A stretch of 64,000 nt of DNA from Tilletia caries (GCA_032718865.1 JALUTQ010000027.1:1054001-1118000); one strand, 5' to 3'; counted from the first letter of the stretch, positions 42,772-52,657 are shown. The notes: generated by a model from the sequence alone, not told the origin. A program made the numbers and translations.

Positions 42772-43731
42772 TGTGCTGGCAACACGTGGCCACAACCACG
42801 TGGCCAGTATTAAGGATCTTCCCGGAGTAGGCCCCGGAGTAGCATTCCCCGGAGCTCCGCGGACTCCGGGGCACGCTCTGCACGGGTACGGAGCACGGAG
42901 CGAGATTTGAGCCTCTTTTGCTAGCTTTAGATTTGCGGAGCTACTCCGCGAAGGTATGGCTGCAACTCCCCGGAGCACGGAGTGAGTTTGCTTGCATTGT
43001 CAAAAAAGCCCCGGAGTACGGAGCAGACCCCGGAGTCCGACAAACTCCGGGGATGGCAAAGTGAGTCACGTGATGGCCAAATCTGAGTCACGTGACCGGT
43101 TTTTGAGGGATTTCTCAGCCGAATCAGGTCGAAATGTTGTGTTATTCAGTTTTTTTGGGGCAGTAAACCCTTGGAAATGAATGGTATAGACTTCTAAAGC
43201 TACGATTGAACTGTTTCGATGAGGTTTAATCTTCTCCTGAGCCCATGTTGGACTCATTTCATGACACCCCGGAGTACCCCGGAGTCCGCGGAGCTATTTT
43301 GCGGAGCACGGAGTCCGCCTGTGAAAAATGTACGGAGCACGGAGTAGATTCTTGTGCGCAACCGCAACTTCGACGGAGCACGGAGTGCTCGCCAGCTGAT
43401 CACCAGAAATTTTGCGGAGCGCGGAGCTGGCCAGATCTCAGATGGAGCTGAGCGGAGCGCCGCCCCGGAGTCCGGGCTCCGGGGATCTACTCCGGGAAGA
43501 TCCTTAGCCAGTATCTTATCTCTCCTTTCCTTATCTCTCTCTCCTTTGACTCTCATGTATCCCGCATAGCAACAACCTGCCTCCACTTTCCCACGACACT
43601 TTTCCCTCGCTCTCATCCTTACCCTTGTCGAGCTCATCATTGTACTTAGCTCTTTCTCTCCCCAGCCATTCACACGTACTTTACTCTTCTTACTCGCATA
43701 GCTTTGCTACCTATTGGCCCTTGCCAGTACA
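42772..43731 (+). repeat. 3' LTR, interrupted by a TAAGGAT-type MITE
   Basis: Positions 42772-42810 plus 43515-43731 are near-identical to the 5' LTR. The interruption occurs after GTGGCCAGTAT. Confidence 0.9.
42811..43506. mobile_element. TAAGGAT-type MITE in an LTR, TSD GCCAGTAT
   Basis: The ends TAAGGATCTTCCCGGAGTAG and CTACTCCGGGAAGATCCTTA are perfect 20-bp inverted repeats. GCCAGTAT is duplicated at 42803-42810 and 43507-43514. The 696-bp body has CGGAGCACGGAGT repeats around a CACGTGA-containing centre that recurs at 60639-61086. Confidence 0.95.
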
Positions 43732-44396
43732 CCCCGACACACGACATCCCCGACTGCTGAATGCTGAGAGAGAATGGGCGGCACTGAGACCAGAGAGTGA
43801 CTTGCGAGTTGCCACTCACCCAGGGGCTGGGAATGAATATACGCTGCTTTCTGTCACTCGAATATCACGCAGGTGATCTCCTCGTATGCGTCTGTGTGGC
43901 GCGCGCACTGCCAGCTGGGAATCAGCTAGAGAGAGAGAGACAGAGTATGAGATAGAAAGAGAATCAGCAAAGTGGACGCGGTCGCGGTGAGGGTGGTAAG
44001 AGCTTCCAAACCTCGTCATAAAGCGAGCGAGAAGGACAAGGAGAACCACACGCACCATATCGCGTCTTCGGTCGCGCATCATCCTCAGGACAGATGGAGC
44101 GACTGAGAAGGGTGAGAATGACGAGGAAAGAGAGTTGATAGTCAGAACAGGGGTCGGGTGGATAGGTGTGTCCAAGAACACGATGTATGCGCATGTACTC
44201 ACGTCGCTGGTTGGCGGGGACGTGGACGGTGGATACCGCGGCTGTACATGGAGACAGAAGCAAGAAGGAGCCAAAGCCAGAGTTAGCTGATCGAAAGGAG
44301 AGCTCAGCTGTCAGCATGAAGAGAAGAGTTAGCAACATAGCAGTCAACGTCAATCTAAATCAGGAGGTCAATGGACACGAGTAGAACGGGAGAAGG

Positions 44397-44677
44397 ATCA
44401 GCTGTGATGCACGACCGAGCATCATCTTCGCGAGCGGCTTGACGACGGCGACGGTGATGGGGTTGTATGGCTCCTCGCGCTCTGCCGGGGCGCGTAGTGA
44501 GCGGCGGGAGACATTTGAGCCGTTGTTGCCCTGGGCGCGTGGAGAGGGCACTGACTTGGAGGTGTTGACCTTGGAGGTGGAGGGAGCGGGGTGCTGTTGG
44601 CCTGTGGATGTTGAGAAGGGCTGCGTCCCTACTGCTGCTGCTGGTGGTGGTCTTGAGCGCACTGCTGATGTCGACAC
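44397..44677 (-). CDS. Possible exon of an unknown protein inside a mobile element
   Basis: A minus-strand frame opens MSTSAVRSRPPPAAAVGTQP, is Ser/Pro-rich with an Arg-Arg stretch, then reads EREEPYNPITVAVVKPLAKM. Composition is more protein-like than its surroundings, but no domain is recognised and no splice partner is certain. It could be part of a mobility gene of the element at 40207-45202 or chance. Confidence 0.25.
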
Positions 44678-45334
44678 GGCGGCCGAGAGTGTGGTGTGTG
44701 CTAGGGAAGGCAGTGCGGCTGACCGCTGAGCCAGCGACCGAGCGAAGGACCGAAATCGTGGGCGAGGAAGCGAGTAAGTGACGGAGTAAGCGTGGGAGCG
44801 AGTGGAGAGGTGGCGGGCAGAGCGTTGTCGTCCGGCTCTTGAGGTCGCTGTGTGGTTGGGAGCTTGGAACTTGGCTGGGGTTGGCGGCTGTCTGGCCGGT
44901 CAGCCGGTGGGTGTTGAGCAGCGGGTCGACAGCGTGAAGAGGTGAAGCAATTTCCAAAATTGAAATTTGTTTTCATACAGCGGATCAGCAGCGTGTCAGT
45001 GCTGCCAAAAATCAATGAAATCGTCCCAGCGTGACCGCAGCGTGTCGACAGCGTGGTCAGAAAATTCAAAAAGGCATCCCCTTTTCTACATTTTCGTGCA
45101 GCGTATCAGCAGCGTGTCATCAGCGTGCTGAGACGCTGTTGAAGGGGCTCCTCCTTTGGCAGCGTCTCAGCAGCGTACCACAGCGCCTCATTTTTTACTG
45201 AGCTGCAGCCACTCACTTGCTTTGGATTTTCCCCATATGAAATTTCTGAAGCAAAGCACGCCTGGAAAATCCTGTCCTGCTGCACGCCAAAATCGCGCTT
45301 TGCTTTGGAATTCCGGAGCAAATTGTGCGAACAC

Positions 45335-45579
45335 TGTGCTGAACGGCTCCACGTGGTCTATCCACGTGGCTTCCTTATCTTATCTCGTATCTTTCTCTTC
45401 CCTTTCTCCTCACACCTCTCCACTTCCACCTCCACTTTTCCCACGCTTTCCTCTCGATCACAACTTTTCCTTCTCGCTCCCCTTTGTACTTAGTTCTCTC
45501 TCTATCGTCAACTACTTACTCTTTACACTTCACTTGCACCTTTGCTACCCTGGTACCTCAGATATTCCTGTTCTGTACA
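45335..45579 (+). mobile_element. Solo LTR, TSD AACAC
   Basis: It starts TGTGCTGAACGGCTCCACGTGG and ends TTCTGTACA, flanked by AACAC at 45330-45334 and 45580-45584. It is a diverged member of the 40606-40861 LTR family (shared CACGTGG pair, TTATCTTATC, TTTGTACTTAG). Confidence 0.85.
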
Positions 45580-45589
45580 AACACAGGCC

Positions 45590-45838
45590 GAGATAGTCTA
45601 ATCACCTAGCTTTCACTAAGGACTGTGTTCGGAGAGAACTGAGATGAAACAAGTATGCAGTGTCGGACTAATTACAAGAGGGAAGTGAGGAAGAGAAAAG
45701 AGGTGACTGGAAGAATGGCGTGGGAAATGTGGAGGATGGAAGTGTTGCTATGCGGAGGTGTGGGAAAAGGAAGAGCGGGAGATAAGAATAGTAGATAAGA
45801 TAACTGGCCATGTGGCGAAGCCACGTGTTGCCAGCACA
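45590..45838 (-). mobile_element. Solo or partial LTR of the same family, inverted
   Basis: Read on the minus strand from 45838, it begins TGTGCTGGCAACACGTGGCT and continues with the family's TTATCTTATC and C/T-rich core. The far end near 45590-45650 is degraded, and I could not identify a TSD. Confidence 0.7.
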
Positions 45839-46358
45839 CAAATCGGCCTTCCAAAGCACGAAATCCAAATCGACCTCCGGAGGTCGCTCTGACTTTTTGC
45901 TTTGCTTTTAAATTCTCCACGCGAGCCAACCACATGGCGATCACCAATTCACCATGGAATCCTGCCATACCACAGCTCACCGTCGCAGCTTTTTCCTCTT
46001 CTTTCGTCTCGATATCAGCCTTGGAAAGGCTAGCTTCCGCGTCTGTATGGTCAGCGAGGGAAACGGTGAGGAAGGGTGACAAATTCGAAGTGCTATGTGT
46101 GCAATGGAAGACTCCCTATTGAGGGTGACTACGGCGCCTGATTTTTTTCTTCCACGTGGTTTTTGTTTCACGGTAAGATCGGGCCGAAGCCTGGAGCAAA
46201 GCACGCTCGCAGAGCACGCTGCTTGTCCTGCTGGACTTGCTTTGGGAAATTCAAAGCAAAGCTTTCAAAGCGGGGGGACAAAATTTTGTCCCTGCGCTGT
46301 TTTGCTGTGGAATTTCAAAGCACAGCAACTGTGCAGCAGGACACTGGACACGCTCTTA

Positions 46359-46697
46359 GTATGGGGTTATATCTGCCCCTTAGATTTTTACGGCCGAGAA
46401 AAAGTGTTGCAACATGAAACATCCCTCGAATGAAATTCTTCAAAACTCCTTTAAATCTTCTCAAACTTCGCCTGGGTGTCCGTGTTCTAAGCATCCATCG
46501 ACGCTCTCGATTGTTCCCAGTTTTCTTTATGAAGATAGCAATTTGCTGTTCACATGCCGTCCTTCCGCCGTTCGTTGCCCGTTTCTGTCTGTCTTCCACC
46601 TCCACTTTTCCCACGCCTTCGACAGCCATAGTCAAAGTCGAAACTCTCCGAGGAAGTTCATAGCCATAGTCAAAGCTCAAAACCCTCCGAGAAAGTT
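46359..46697. other. Short repeats, no gene
   Basis: A 98-bp block at 46434-46531 (from TTCTTCAAAACTCCTTTAAA to CCAGTTTTCTTTATGA) recurs at 58284-58381. A short tandem duplication, AGCCATAGTCAAAG..., follows at 46622-46700. Confidence 0.75.
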
Positions 46698-46702
46698 GAA
46701 AG

Positions 46703-46802
46703 TGTGGAATCTGACTTGGTAGTTCATTGCTAGGAAGAAGGAGAAGGTTCTACGACGATAAGGACACGCTGCACCGTCGGTCCCAGGGACCGGTTCTCCA
46801 CA
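46703..46802 (-). repeat. Copia 3' LTR
   Basis: 100 bp, near-identical to the 5' LTR. It is preceded (minus strand) by a GAGAGGGAG polypurine tract at 46811-46803. Confidence 0.93.
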
Positions 46803-46968
46803 CTCCCTCTCAGCGTAGTCCGCCATCGCATGCCTCCCTGTTTCCACTCCCTTTGCTTCCTAGCCGCTTCTTCTGAAATCCAACCCAATCCGTCTTCCGT
46901 GCTCCGTATGCTTGACCTTGCCGAGCGCCTTGGTGAAAGCGTCCGCAGGGTTCAAGTCCGTCGCGACG

Positions 46969-48825
46969 TTAGACGTAGTCGAATGCGAACGCTCCTTTCC
47001 CACTCTGCTCCCGGACCCAGTGGTGCACTATGTCGATGTGCTTGCTCCGGTTGTGGTGGGAACCGGGGCTCTTCACCAGTTTGATCGCCACCTGGGTATC
47101 GCAATGGATCTTGATCGTCCCGCAGTGTTGTCCGGCCGCCGTGAGCGCTCCCTTGAGCAGTAGTGCTTCCCGTCCCGCAACTCCTGCCGCAATGTACTCG
47201 GCCTCGGCCGTCGATAGGGCAACCGCTCCCTGTTTGCGGGCGCCCCAAGACACAGCCCCACCGTTCATCGTGAACACAAACCCAAAGGTCGACCGTCGGT
47301 CGTCCTTGTCTGCCGCCCAGTCGGAGTCCACGAACCCGACAATCTCGGTCGCGGTGCTCCCTCCGAAGGTGAGTCGCGTTGCTGACGAGCCTCGCAGGTA
47401 CCGACTACCGGAGGCCTCGCCATGCGGCAGCCAAGTGTTCCTGGGTCGGGTCGGCGTTGAACTTGCCGAGGGCGGAGACTAGGAAGGCGAGATCGGGACG
47501 CGTTTCCTGCGCCAGGTATGCTAGGCATCCGACGATCGCCAGGTACAGGGCTCGGTCGCACCGAGTGTCTCCCTCCTTCGCCTGCCGGAGCTGGTTCTTG
47601 GCCTCCATGGGCGTCTTCGCGTGCTTGCACTTGTCCATTCCGAAGCGCTCAAGGACCTCCTCCGCGTACCGCTCCTGATCGAGGTGGATTGCGCCTGCCT
47701 TGCGGTCCCTTGTGACTCGGATGCCGAGAACGTGGTGAACGGGCCGAAGGTCCGTACCCTTGAACAGGCCCAGCAGTTCCTTCTTGACTCCCTCGATGTC
47801 TGCGCCCTGAGGTGTCGCTACGATGATGTCGTCCAGGTAGACGAGGAGCATTGCTGCGCGCTCCCCGTTACGGACGAAGATCGATGGGTCGAACTCGCAT
47901 TGCTGGAAGCCAATCGAGTCAAGCGCGTCTCGGAGCGCGGCGTGCCAGTCGTGCCCGGACTGCTTGAGGCCGTACAGCGCGAGTCGCAACTTGAGGGCCT
48001 CGCGGGAAGGGCCTCGACCCCCTCCGGGACCTCCATGTAAATGTCGTGCTTGAAATTGGCGTTGAGGTACGCGGTCTCGAAGTCGATTTGGTGGAGTTCG
48101 AGATCAAGCGCAGCGGAGAGGGAACAGAACAGTCTGAGGATCTGAAGGCGGGAGGTGGTGGCGAAGGTTTCGTCGTAGTCGACTCCGTGGATCTGTGTGA
48201 AGCCGCGAGCGACCAACCTGCCTTTGTACTTCTGGATGGTGGCGTCAGCGTTCCGCTTGATGCGAAGTACCCACTTTGATGTCACCAGATTGACTCCCTC
48301 TGGTGCCTTTACCATCTCCCATGTCCCCCGCTCCGCATGCGACTGAAGCTCCTTCCGCATTGCCGAGTCCCACTCCGGCCAATCTGGCCTCGCCATCGCC
48401 TCGCCTACCGTACGCGGGTCGCCGTACGGCACATCGCTTGGGTCTAAGACCGCATAGCAGCTGTAACCTGGCTCCTTCCGCTTCCTGATCGCCGGGAGCT
48501 CCATCGGCTCCGCTTCCAACCCCGCCAGCCTCGCACTCCTCCTCTCATGCCCGCTTCCGTCACCAATACCCATCTGGGCGACAGCGCCCGTCGCCTCGCC
48601 CCCCTGCGTTCCGGTGCCACGCTGGGCTGGGTCAGCAGCGCCTTGCGCTCCGGCCCCTCGCGTACCATCTTGTCCTCCTGCCGAGCCGCCCGGACCTGGT
48701 GCCGGTTGCGCGTTGCTTTCGTGCGCTTGCGCCTCCGCTCTTGCTGTCGTGGAGGCCCGGAGCAGCGTGACAGCCTGTTCAATCACGACCTGCGGCAAGT
48801 ACCGGCCTTTCGCCAACAACTCCAT
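46969..48825 (-). pseudogene. Copia reverse transcriptase and RNase H
   Basis: The RT begins WDSAMRKELQSHAERGTWEM and continues KYKGRLVARGFTQIHGVDYD, LELHQIDFETAYLNANFKHD (first Asp), ALYGLKQSGHDWHAALRDAL and MLLVYLDDIIVATPQG (YLDD catalytic box near 47850). RNase H follows: VDSDWAADKDDRRSTFGFVF and ALSTAEAEYIAAGVAGREAL, with a DTQVAIKL motif. Frame changes occur near 48000 and 47405. The order after integrase is diagnostic of Ty1/Copia. Confidence 0.93.
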
Positions 48826-49034
48826 CGTTGCTCGAGCCGGCTACGGGACCACGCCCAAGTCCAGTGCGCGTCGAATGTGGCCGACCATCGCAGAAGGCAG
48901 TCGTCCGGCCGCGCTTGCTGAGGAAGGGGTGCTAGGAGCAACGGGCGGTGCGGTCCCTTGGTCGAAAGCACTGATGTCCCGTTCTCAATCCGCCTCATTT
49001 TGAGCGTCGCGCAATAGAGAAGGCCCGTCTCCGT

Positions 49035-50789
49035 TCACGACTTCACGTCGAAGATTACCGAGTGTTCCACAATCTCAACTCGTTTCACTGGGTCCCAGAG
49101 ACGAGAAGCTCCCTTGAAAGCCGGACCGCGGTAGACGCAGGGACGTGATCGTGCAGCAAAATTTCCATTTCTCTGTGGGGTGGGGATCATTCCCCATGCG
49201 GTACATCCAAACGGCCTCAGCTCCGTTGCCCTTGGCGGCTCTCCGTACAACGCTTCATGTGGGCTTTGTCCGTTGGGGAGGCCCGCCGCCGGCAAGATGT
49301 TCTTGAGCCTTGCTGCCGTTTCTGCTGCCGCTGGCCAGAAGAACATTGGAAGGTCCGATGCGATCAACATACACCGTGTCATCTCCGTAATCGTCCGTAC
49401 CGCTCGCTCCGCCACGCCGCTGCTCTGTGGCGAGGACCTTGGCGACGGCTCGTGCCTAATCCCGTTCTCCCTGTAGTACTCCAGCAGCTTCCCAGACCCC
49501 AACTCCAGTGCACCGTTCGATCTGAATTCTGATTGAGCTGATCGGCTTGTCGGGGAACTCCTTTGTAAACCAGGTGTGAAACCCCATGAGGGCTGGTGTC
49601 GCTTGGTCCTTGGAGGTCAAGCCTTTAAACCAGACGTGGTGGGAGAAGTCGCAGGAGATGACGAGGCCGAACCTAATGCCGTTGAGGGACTCCTGTAGGT
49701 TGACGGGACCGAAAGTGTCAGTGTGGACCTTTTTTCCGGCTCGGTCTGCTCGCTCGCCGATCTCGAGCCGGGGGTGCTTGTCTCAAGAGGGCTTACCTGC
49801 TGCGCAGGCGGAGCAGAAACCGATGCTTCCGATCGTCGAGGGCATGCCGATGATCCTTCCCGACTTGGCCAGGGTCTCGAGTCGCCTCTGACCGCAGTGA
49901 CCGGTGCAGTTGTGAAAGTATGCTGCTTTGGGGTCGACCTCGACCGCGCCCACTACGAGTGCTTTGTCGGCAGGAACTGGCGACAGGGTGACGACCCAGT
50001 TCTGTCCGTTGTTCTGCGCCTTGAGGATCGTCTTGCCCGAGCCCGTGTGGACAACGCTCGCTTCTTGATCATCAAAGGTGATTCGGAAGCCGCTGCTCGT
50101 CAACCTCTTTCCACCGATCAGGTTCCCAACGACCGACGGGAAGTGAGCCACGTCCCGAAGCTTGATGCGCTCGCCGCTGATGTTGAGCACGGTCAGGTCA
50201 CCGTAACCCGTGACCGGCATCAAGCCTCCGTCCGCACAACGGATCCCGGCGTCCTTGGGTGCCTTCTTGAAGCCGACGAGATGAGAGGCGTCGGAGACGA
50301 TGTGCCGAGCAGCTGCCGTGTCGAGAATGAAGTCGTTGCTGCCTACCGAGTCTGGGCTGGCTGCAATGAAGGCGTAGTCGAAGTCGAAATCGGCTGGGTC
50401 GACTGCGACAGGGGCGAGTACCGGCGGCGCGGAGCCAGAGAAAGCGTCCGATGCTGCTGCTGCTGTGTCTTGTGTTTGCTGCGGGTTCGCCTTCTTCCTG
50501 AGGGCATCGAATTGTTCCGCGTAAGGGCACTCCGACCTGGTGTGGCCCTTCTGTTGGCAGTCCCAGCACTTGTGCGGGAAGGGACCGCTGTTCTTTGTCG
50601 AGGACCTCGCACCGCCGGGCTTGGACCCGCGGGGTGCTTGCTCGCCGCCGCTTCTGCTTACGGGGCTCCTCTGGAAGACCGCAAAGGCGGCATCTTGCCG
50701 TTCCTTTGCGTCTTGTTCTTTTTCGCGCATGAGAGCGCGTTCTTCTTCGTAGATGCTGAGCGGCTGAGCCGCAGGTCGTCCCACTTGCT
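49035..50789 (-). pseudogene. Copia zinc knuckle, protease and integrase
   Basis: In order on the minus strand: KCWDCQQKGHTRSECP (CCHC knuckle, near 50560); NDFILDTAAARHIVSDASHL (retroviral-type aspartic protease, with DTA in place of DSG/DTG); the GAG-pre-integrase HNCTGHCGQRRLETLAKSG; a TGA at 49785-49783 just after CAAGKPS; then integrase core KKVHTDTFGPVNLQES and, after another break, RSSPQSSGVAERAVRTITEM and an FGCTAWGMIP segment. The integrase inserts cDNA. Multiple frame changes make the polyprotein non-functional here. Confidence 0.88.
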
Positions 50790-51317
50790 TGTCGTTCGCT
50801 GCGTCCGGACGAAGTGTCGGGACTGGACAGATAGGTGTTGAAAGAGCTGAACGCAGCGCTTCTGCTCGCTGAGGCCGTGCTCCATGTCTTCCAGCCGGTC
50901 GTGCATCTCCTCGACCTCTCCGATTCAGTTGCGTATGGGCGAGGTCGGCTTCTTGAGGAGGTTTTCGTACTGGCGCTCGGCCTCGAGGATCGCAGGGAGA
51001 GACTTGCTGACGAACTCCGTCCGCAGGTGCTCTAAGACCGTCTTGGCCGTGGTGATCTTGTGGAGTCCGTTCCGGATTCTCTTGGTGCAGGATAATGCGA
51101 TGACGCCGAAGGCGCGGTCGTTGCGGAGCTCCCAGTCGGCCTTGACTGCGTCGTCTGCGTCGTCATTGGGAGGGATGCCGGGCTCGACGGGCTAACAGCA
51201 CCCGTTGCCCTTGAGGGTCGTCCGGACGGAGAAGGCGAAGTCCTTCCAGTTGGTCCCGTCGAACTCGGGGACCGCCTTGCGCATGGTCTCGACGGAGGTG
51301 ATCTTGTTGTCAGACAT
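50790..51317 (-). pseudogene. Copia gag with two in-frame stops
   Basis: The start ATG at 51317-51315 opens MSDNKITSVETMRKAVPEFD, then GTNWKDFAFSVRTTL, a typical Copia gag (UBN2-like) opening. The helical core continues with DWELRNDRAFGVIALSCTKR and LLKKPTSPIRN. A TAG at 51194-51192 (after GNGCC) and a TGA at 50927-50925 (after SPIRN) interrupt it. The frame afterwards continues to the zinc-knuckle region. Confidence 0.8.
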
Positions 51318-51355
51318 CTTGAAGGTGAAGTCTTTCCGCTCAGGGGTGGAGTGTT

Positions 51356-51367
51356 GGGCTCATAACC
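51356..51367 (-). promoter_or_regulatory. Copia primer-binding site (half-tRNA type)
   Basis: On the minus strand, GGTTATGAGCCC directly abuts the 5' LTR. It is complementary to GGGCUCAUAACC, the anticodon stem-loop (CAU) typical of initiator tRNA-Met. It does not begin with TGG, so it does not pair with a tRNA 3' CCA end. This is the half-tRNA priming mode described for Drosophila copia. Confidence 0.75.
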
Positions 51368-51467
51368 TGTGGAATCTGACTTGGTAGTTCATTGCTAGGA
51401 AGAAGGAGAAGGTTCTACGACGATAAGGACACGCTGCACCGTCGGTCCCACGGACCGGTTCTCCACA
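51368..51467 (-). repeat. Copia 5' LTR
   Basis: 100 bp, ends TGTGGA/TCCACA. Very short for a Copia LTR. Confidence 0.93.
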
Positions 51468-51472
51468 GAAAG

Positions 51473-52251
51473 GTCTTCAACTTTTTGACGAACGCATCAC
51501 GATTCACGCCGCTACTAACTGCCCAACTTACTCCAGCGTTCACCAACCTTCAACTCTGACCTGCCTAAAGCTTACAAGTCGTGCCAGTCGTAAGTTGCTT
51601 GAGATACACGCCTACATCTACCAGTAACCAGGGGATGGTGCTCCAGGGTCCAGAATGCTACTGACTACCGACTACTGACTACTGACTACTGACTACTGAC
51701 TACTGACTACTGACTACTGACTACTGACTACTCGTCAGTCCATATCGATTTATCAACTGTGTCCTGTGTCCTGTGGGTCACCGATCAGGTACGCAATACA
51801 CATGTTTCATTACACCTTTGGGGAGTTCTAACTTCTATCTGCTCATCATCGATGTTGTGTGGAAAATCATGGCGGAGAGCTCGAAGAGTAGCGAAGCTAC
51901 CCTGAGAGCGAGGCGCGGTAGGCGTCAGTCCACATCGATTTATCAACTGTGGCCTGTGGGTCACCGATCAGGTACGCAATACGCATGTTACATTACATCT
52001 TTGGGGAGTTCTATGTCTATCTGCTCATCACCTATGTTGTGTGGAAAATCATTGCGGAGAGCTCGAAGGGCATCTATGTGATTTGAATGATTGACTGTGC
52101 TTCTGGGCCATTGTTTAGGTATGCAATCCACATCCGACAGGTCACAGCATTGAGCACGCATTTTGAGAATTCGAGTCTAAGATATTCAGACCAAGCATTA
52201 AGCAAAATCAGTCATCAAGACATGCATGTTTCTTGGTACTTTTCATTTCCC
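51473..52251. repeat. Minisatellite and ~190-bp tandem units
   Basis: A (CTACTGA)n array of about ten 7-bp units lies at 51657-51732. Two units of about 190 bp (CAGTCCAYATCGATTTATCA ... GCGGAGAGCTCGAAG) follow at about 51737-51926 and 51927-52070, with a degenerate partial third to about 52140. No gene. Confidence 0.88.
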
Positions 52252-52371
52252 GTTCACATCAGGGCTCAGTCGCACTTTTTTTTTTTTTTGGCATAGTCAT
52301 AGTCGTAGTCGTAGGCGTTTTTTGAAAGTCCGAAATAGTCATAGTCGCAAGTCTGACTATAGTGCCATAGT

Positions 52372-52657
52372 TATACTAGCGAGCCTGTAAGGGAGCCAGT
52401 AGAGGGAGCCTGTAGAGCAGATATGTGCAAGATGCAGAGAATGAAGAGTGAATATATGACAAGGGAGAGAACTAAGTACAATGATGAGCTCGAGGAGGGT
52501 AACGATGAGAGCGAGGGAAAAGTGTGACGTGGAAAAAGTGGAGAGAAGTGGAGGTGATGTTGCTATGCGGTATGCGTGAGAGGAAAAGGGAAAGGAAGAT
52601 AAGGGAAGGAGATAAGATACTGGACCCACGTGTGTGACCACGTGGCTGTCCAGCACA
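52372..52657 (-). mobile_element. Solo LTR of the TGTGCTGG family, TSD ATAGT
   Basis: Read on the minus strand it begins TGTGCTGGACAGCCACGTGG. Flanks are ATAGT at 52367-52371 and 52658-52662, but the surroundings are full of ATAGT, so the TSD is only suggestive. The far end reads ...CTAGTATA, one base off the canonical CA. Confidence 0.72.

Larger units (their letters stand above)
40606..43731 (+). mobile_element. Non-autonomous LTR retroelement, TSD CCCCG
   Basis: Direct repeats at 40606-40861 and 42772-43731 (the second split by a MITE) each start TGTGCTGGCAACACGTGG and end TTGCCAGTACA, i.e. TG...CA LTRs of about 256 bp. The element is flanked by CCCCG at 40601-40605 and 43732-43736. TGG directly follows the 5' LTR, compatible with a primer-binding site. 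The 1.9-kb interior has no recognisable gag or pol; it is made of short degenerate repeats such as CATCGGTC..TACCCACAGC (40980-41290) and GTTGAGGTTGAGCATGCCCT. LTR near-identity suggests recent movement. Confidence 0.88.
40207..45202. mobile_element. CTCAGTAAAAAAT-ended element with GCAGCGTGTC subterminal repeats
   Basis: The ends CTCAGTAAAAAATTTCGG and ATTTTTTACTGAG are inverted, with a 7-bp direct repeat CTGCAGC at 40200-40206 and 45203-45209. Both ends carry many GCAGCGTGTC / GACACGCTGC copies (40230-40505; 44895-45180). The superfamily is uncertain (hAT-like if the TSD is really 8 bp). Its interior is filled by the LTR element at 40606-43731, plus 43737-44890, where only weak open frames exist. 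Confidence 0.75.
40191..46355. mobile_element. Outer Harbinger-like MITE (host of a nested stack), TSD TTA
   Basis: The ends GAGCGTGTCC (40191) and GGACACGCTC (ending 46355) are inverted and flanked by TTA at 40188-40190 and 46356-46358. Just inside, both ends have TTGCTTTGG/TTGCTGTGCTTTG-like sequence once the insertion at 40207-45202 is removed. About 1 kb belongs to this element itself (mostly 45203-46355, with CAAAGCA repeats); the rest is nested insertions. No transposase is visible. Confidence 0.7.
46703..51467 (-). mobile_element. Complete Ty1/Copia retrotransposon, TSD GAAAG
   Basis: Two near-identical 100-bp LTRs (46703-46802 and 51368-51467; TGTGGAATC...TTCTCCACA, one difference noticed) are flanked by GAAAG at 46698-46702 and 51468-51472. 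Between them on the minus strand lie gag, CCHC knuckle, protease, integrase, RT and RNase H, in Copia order. Several stops and frameshifts show this copy is inactive, although near-identical LTRs mean the insertion is recent. Confidence 0.96.

Noticed and set aside
49723..50841. 372-codon plus-strand frame across the Copia element
   Set aside because: Exact antisense of gag-protease-integrase, whose motifs are clear on the minus strand.
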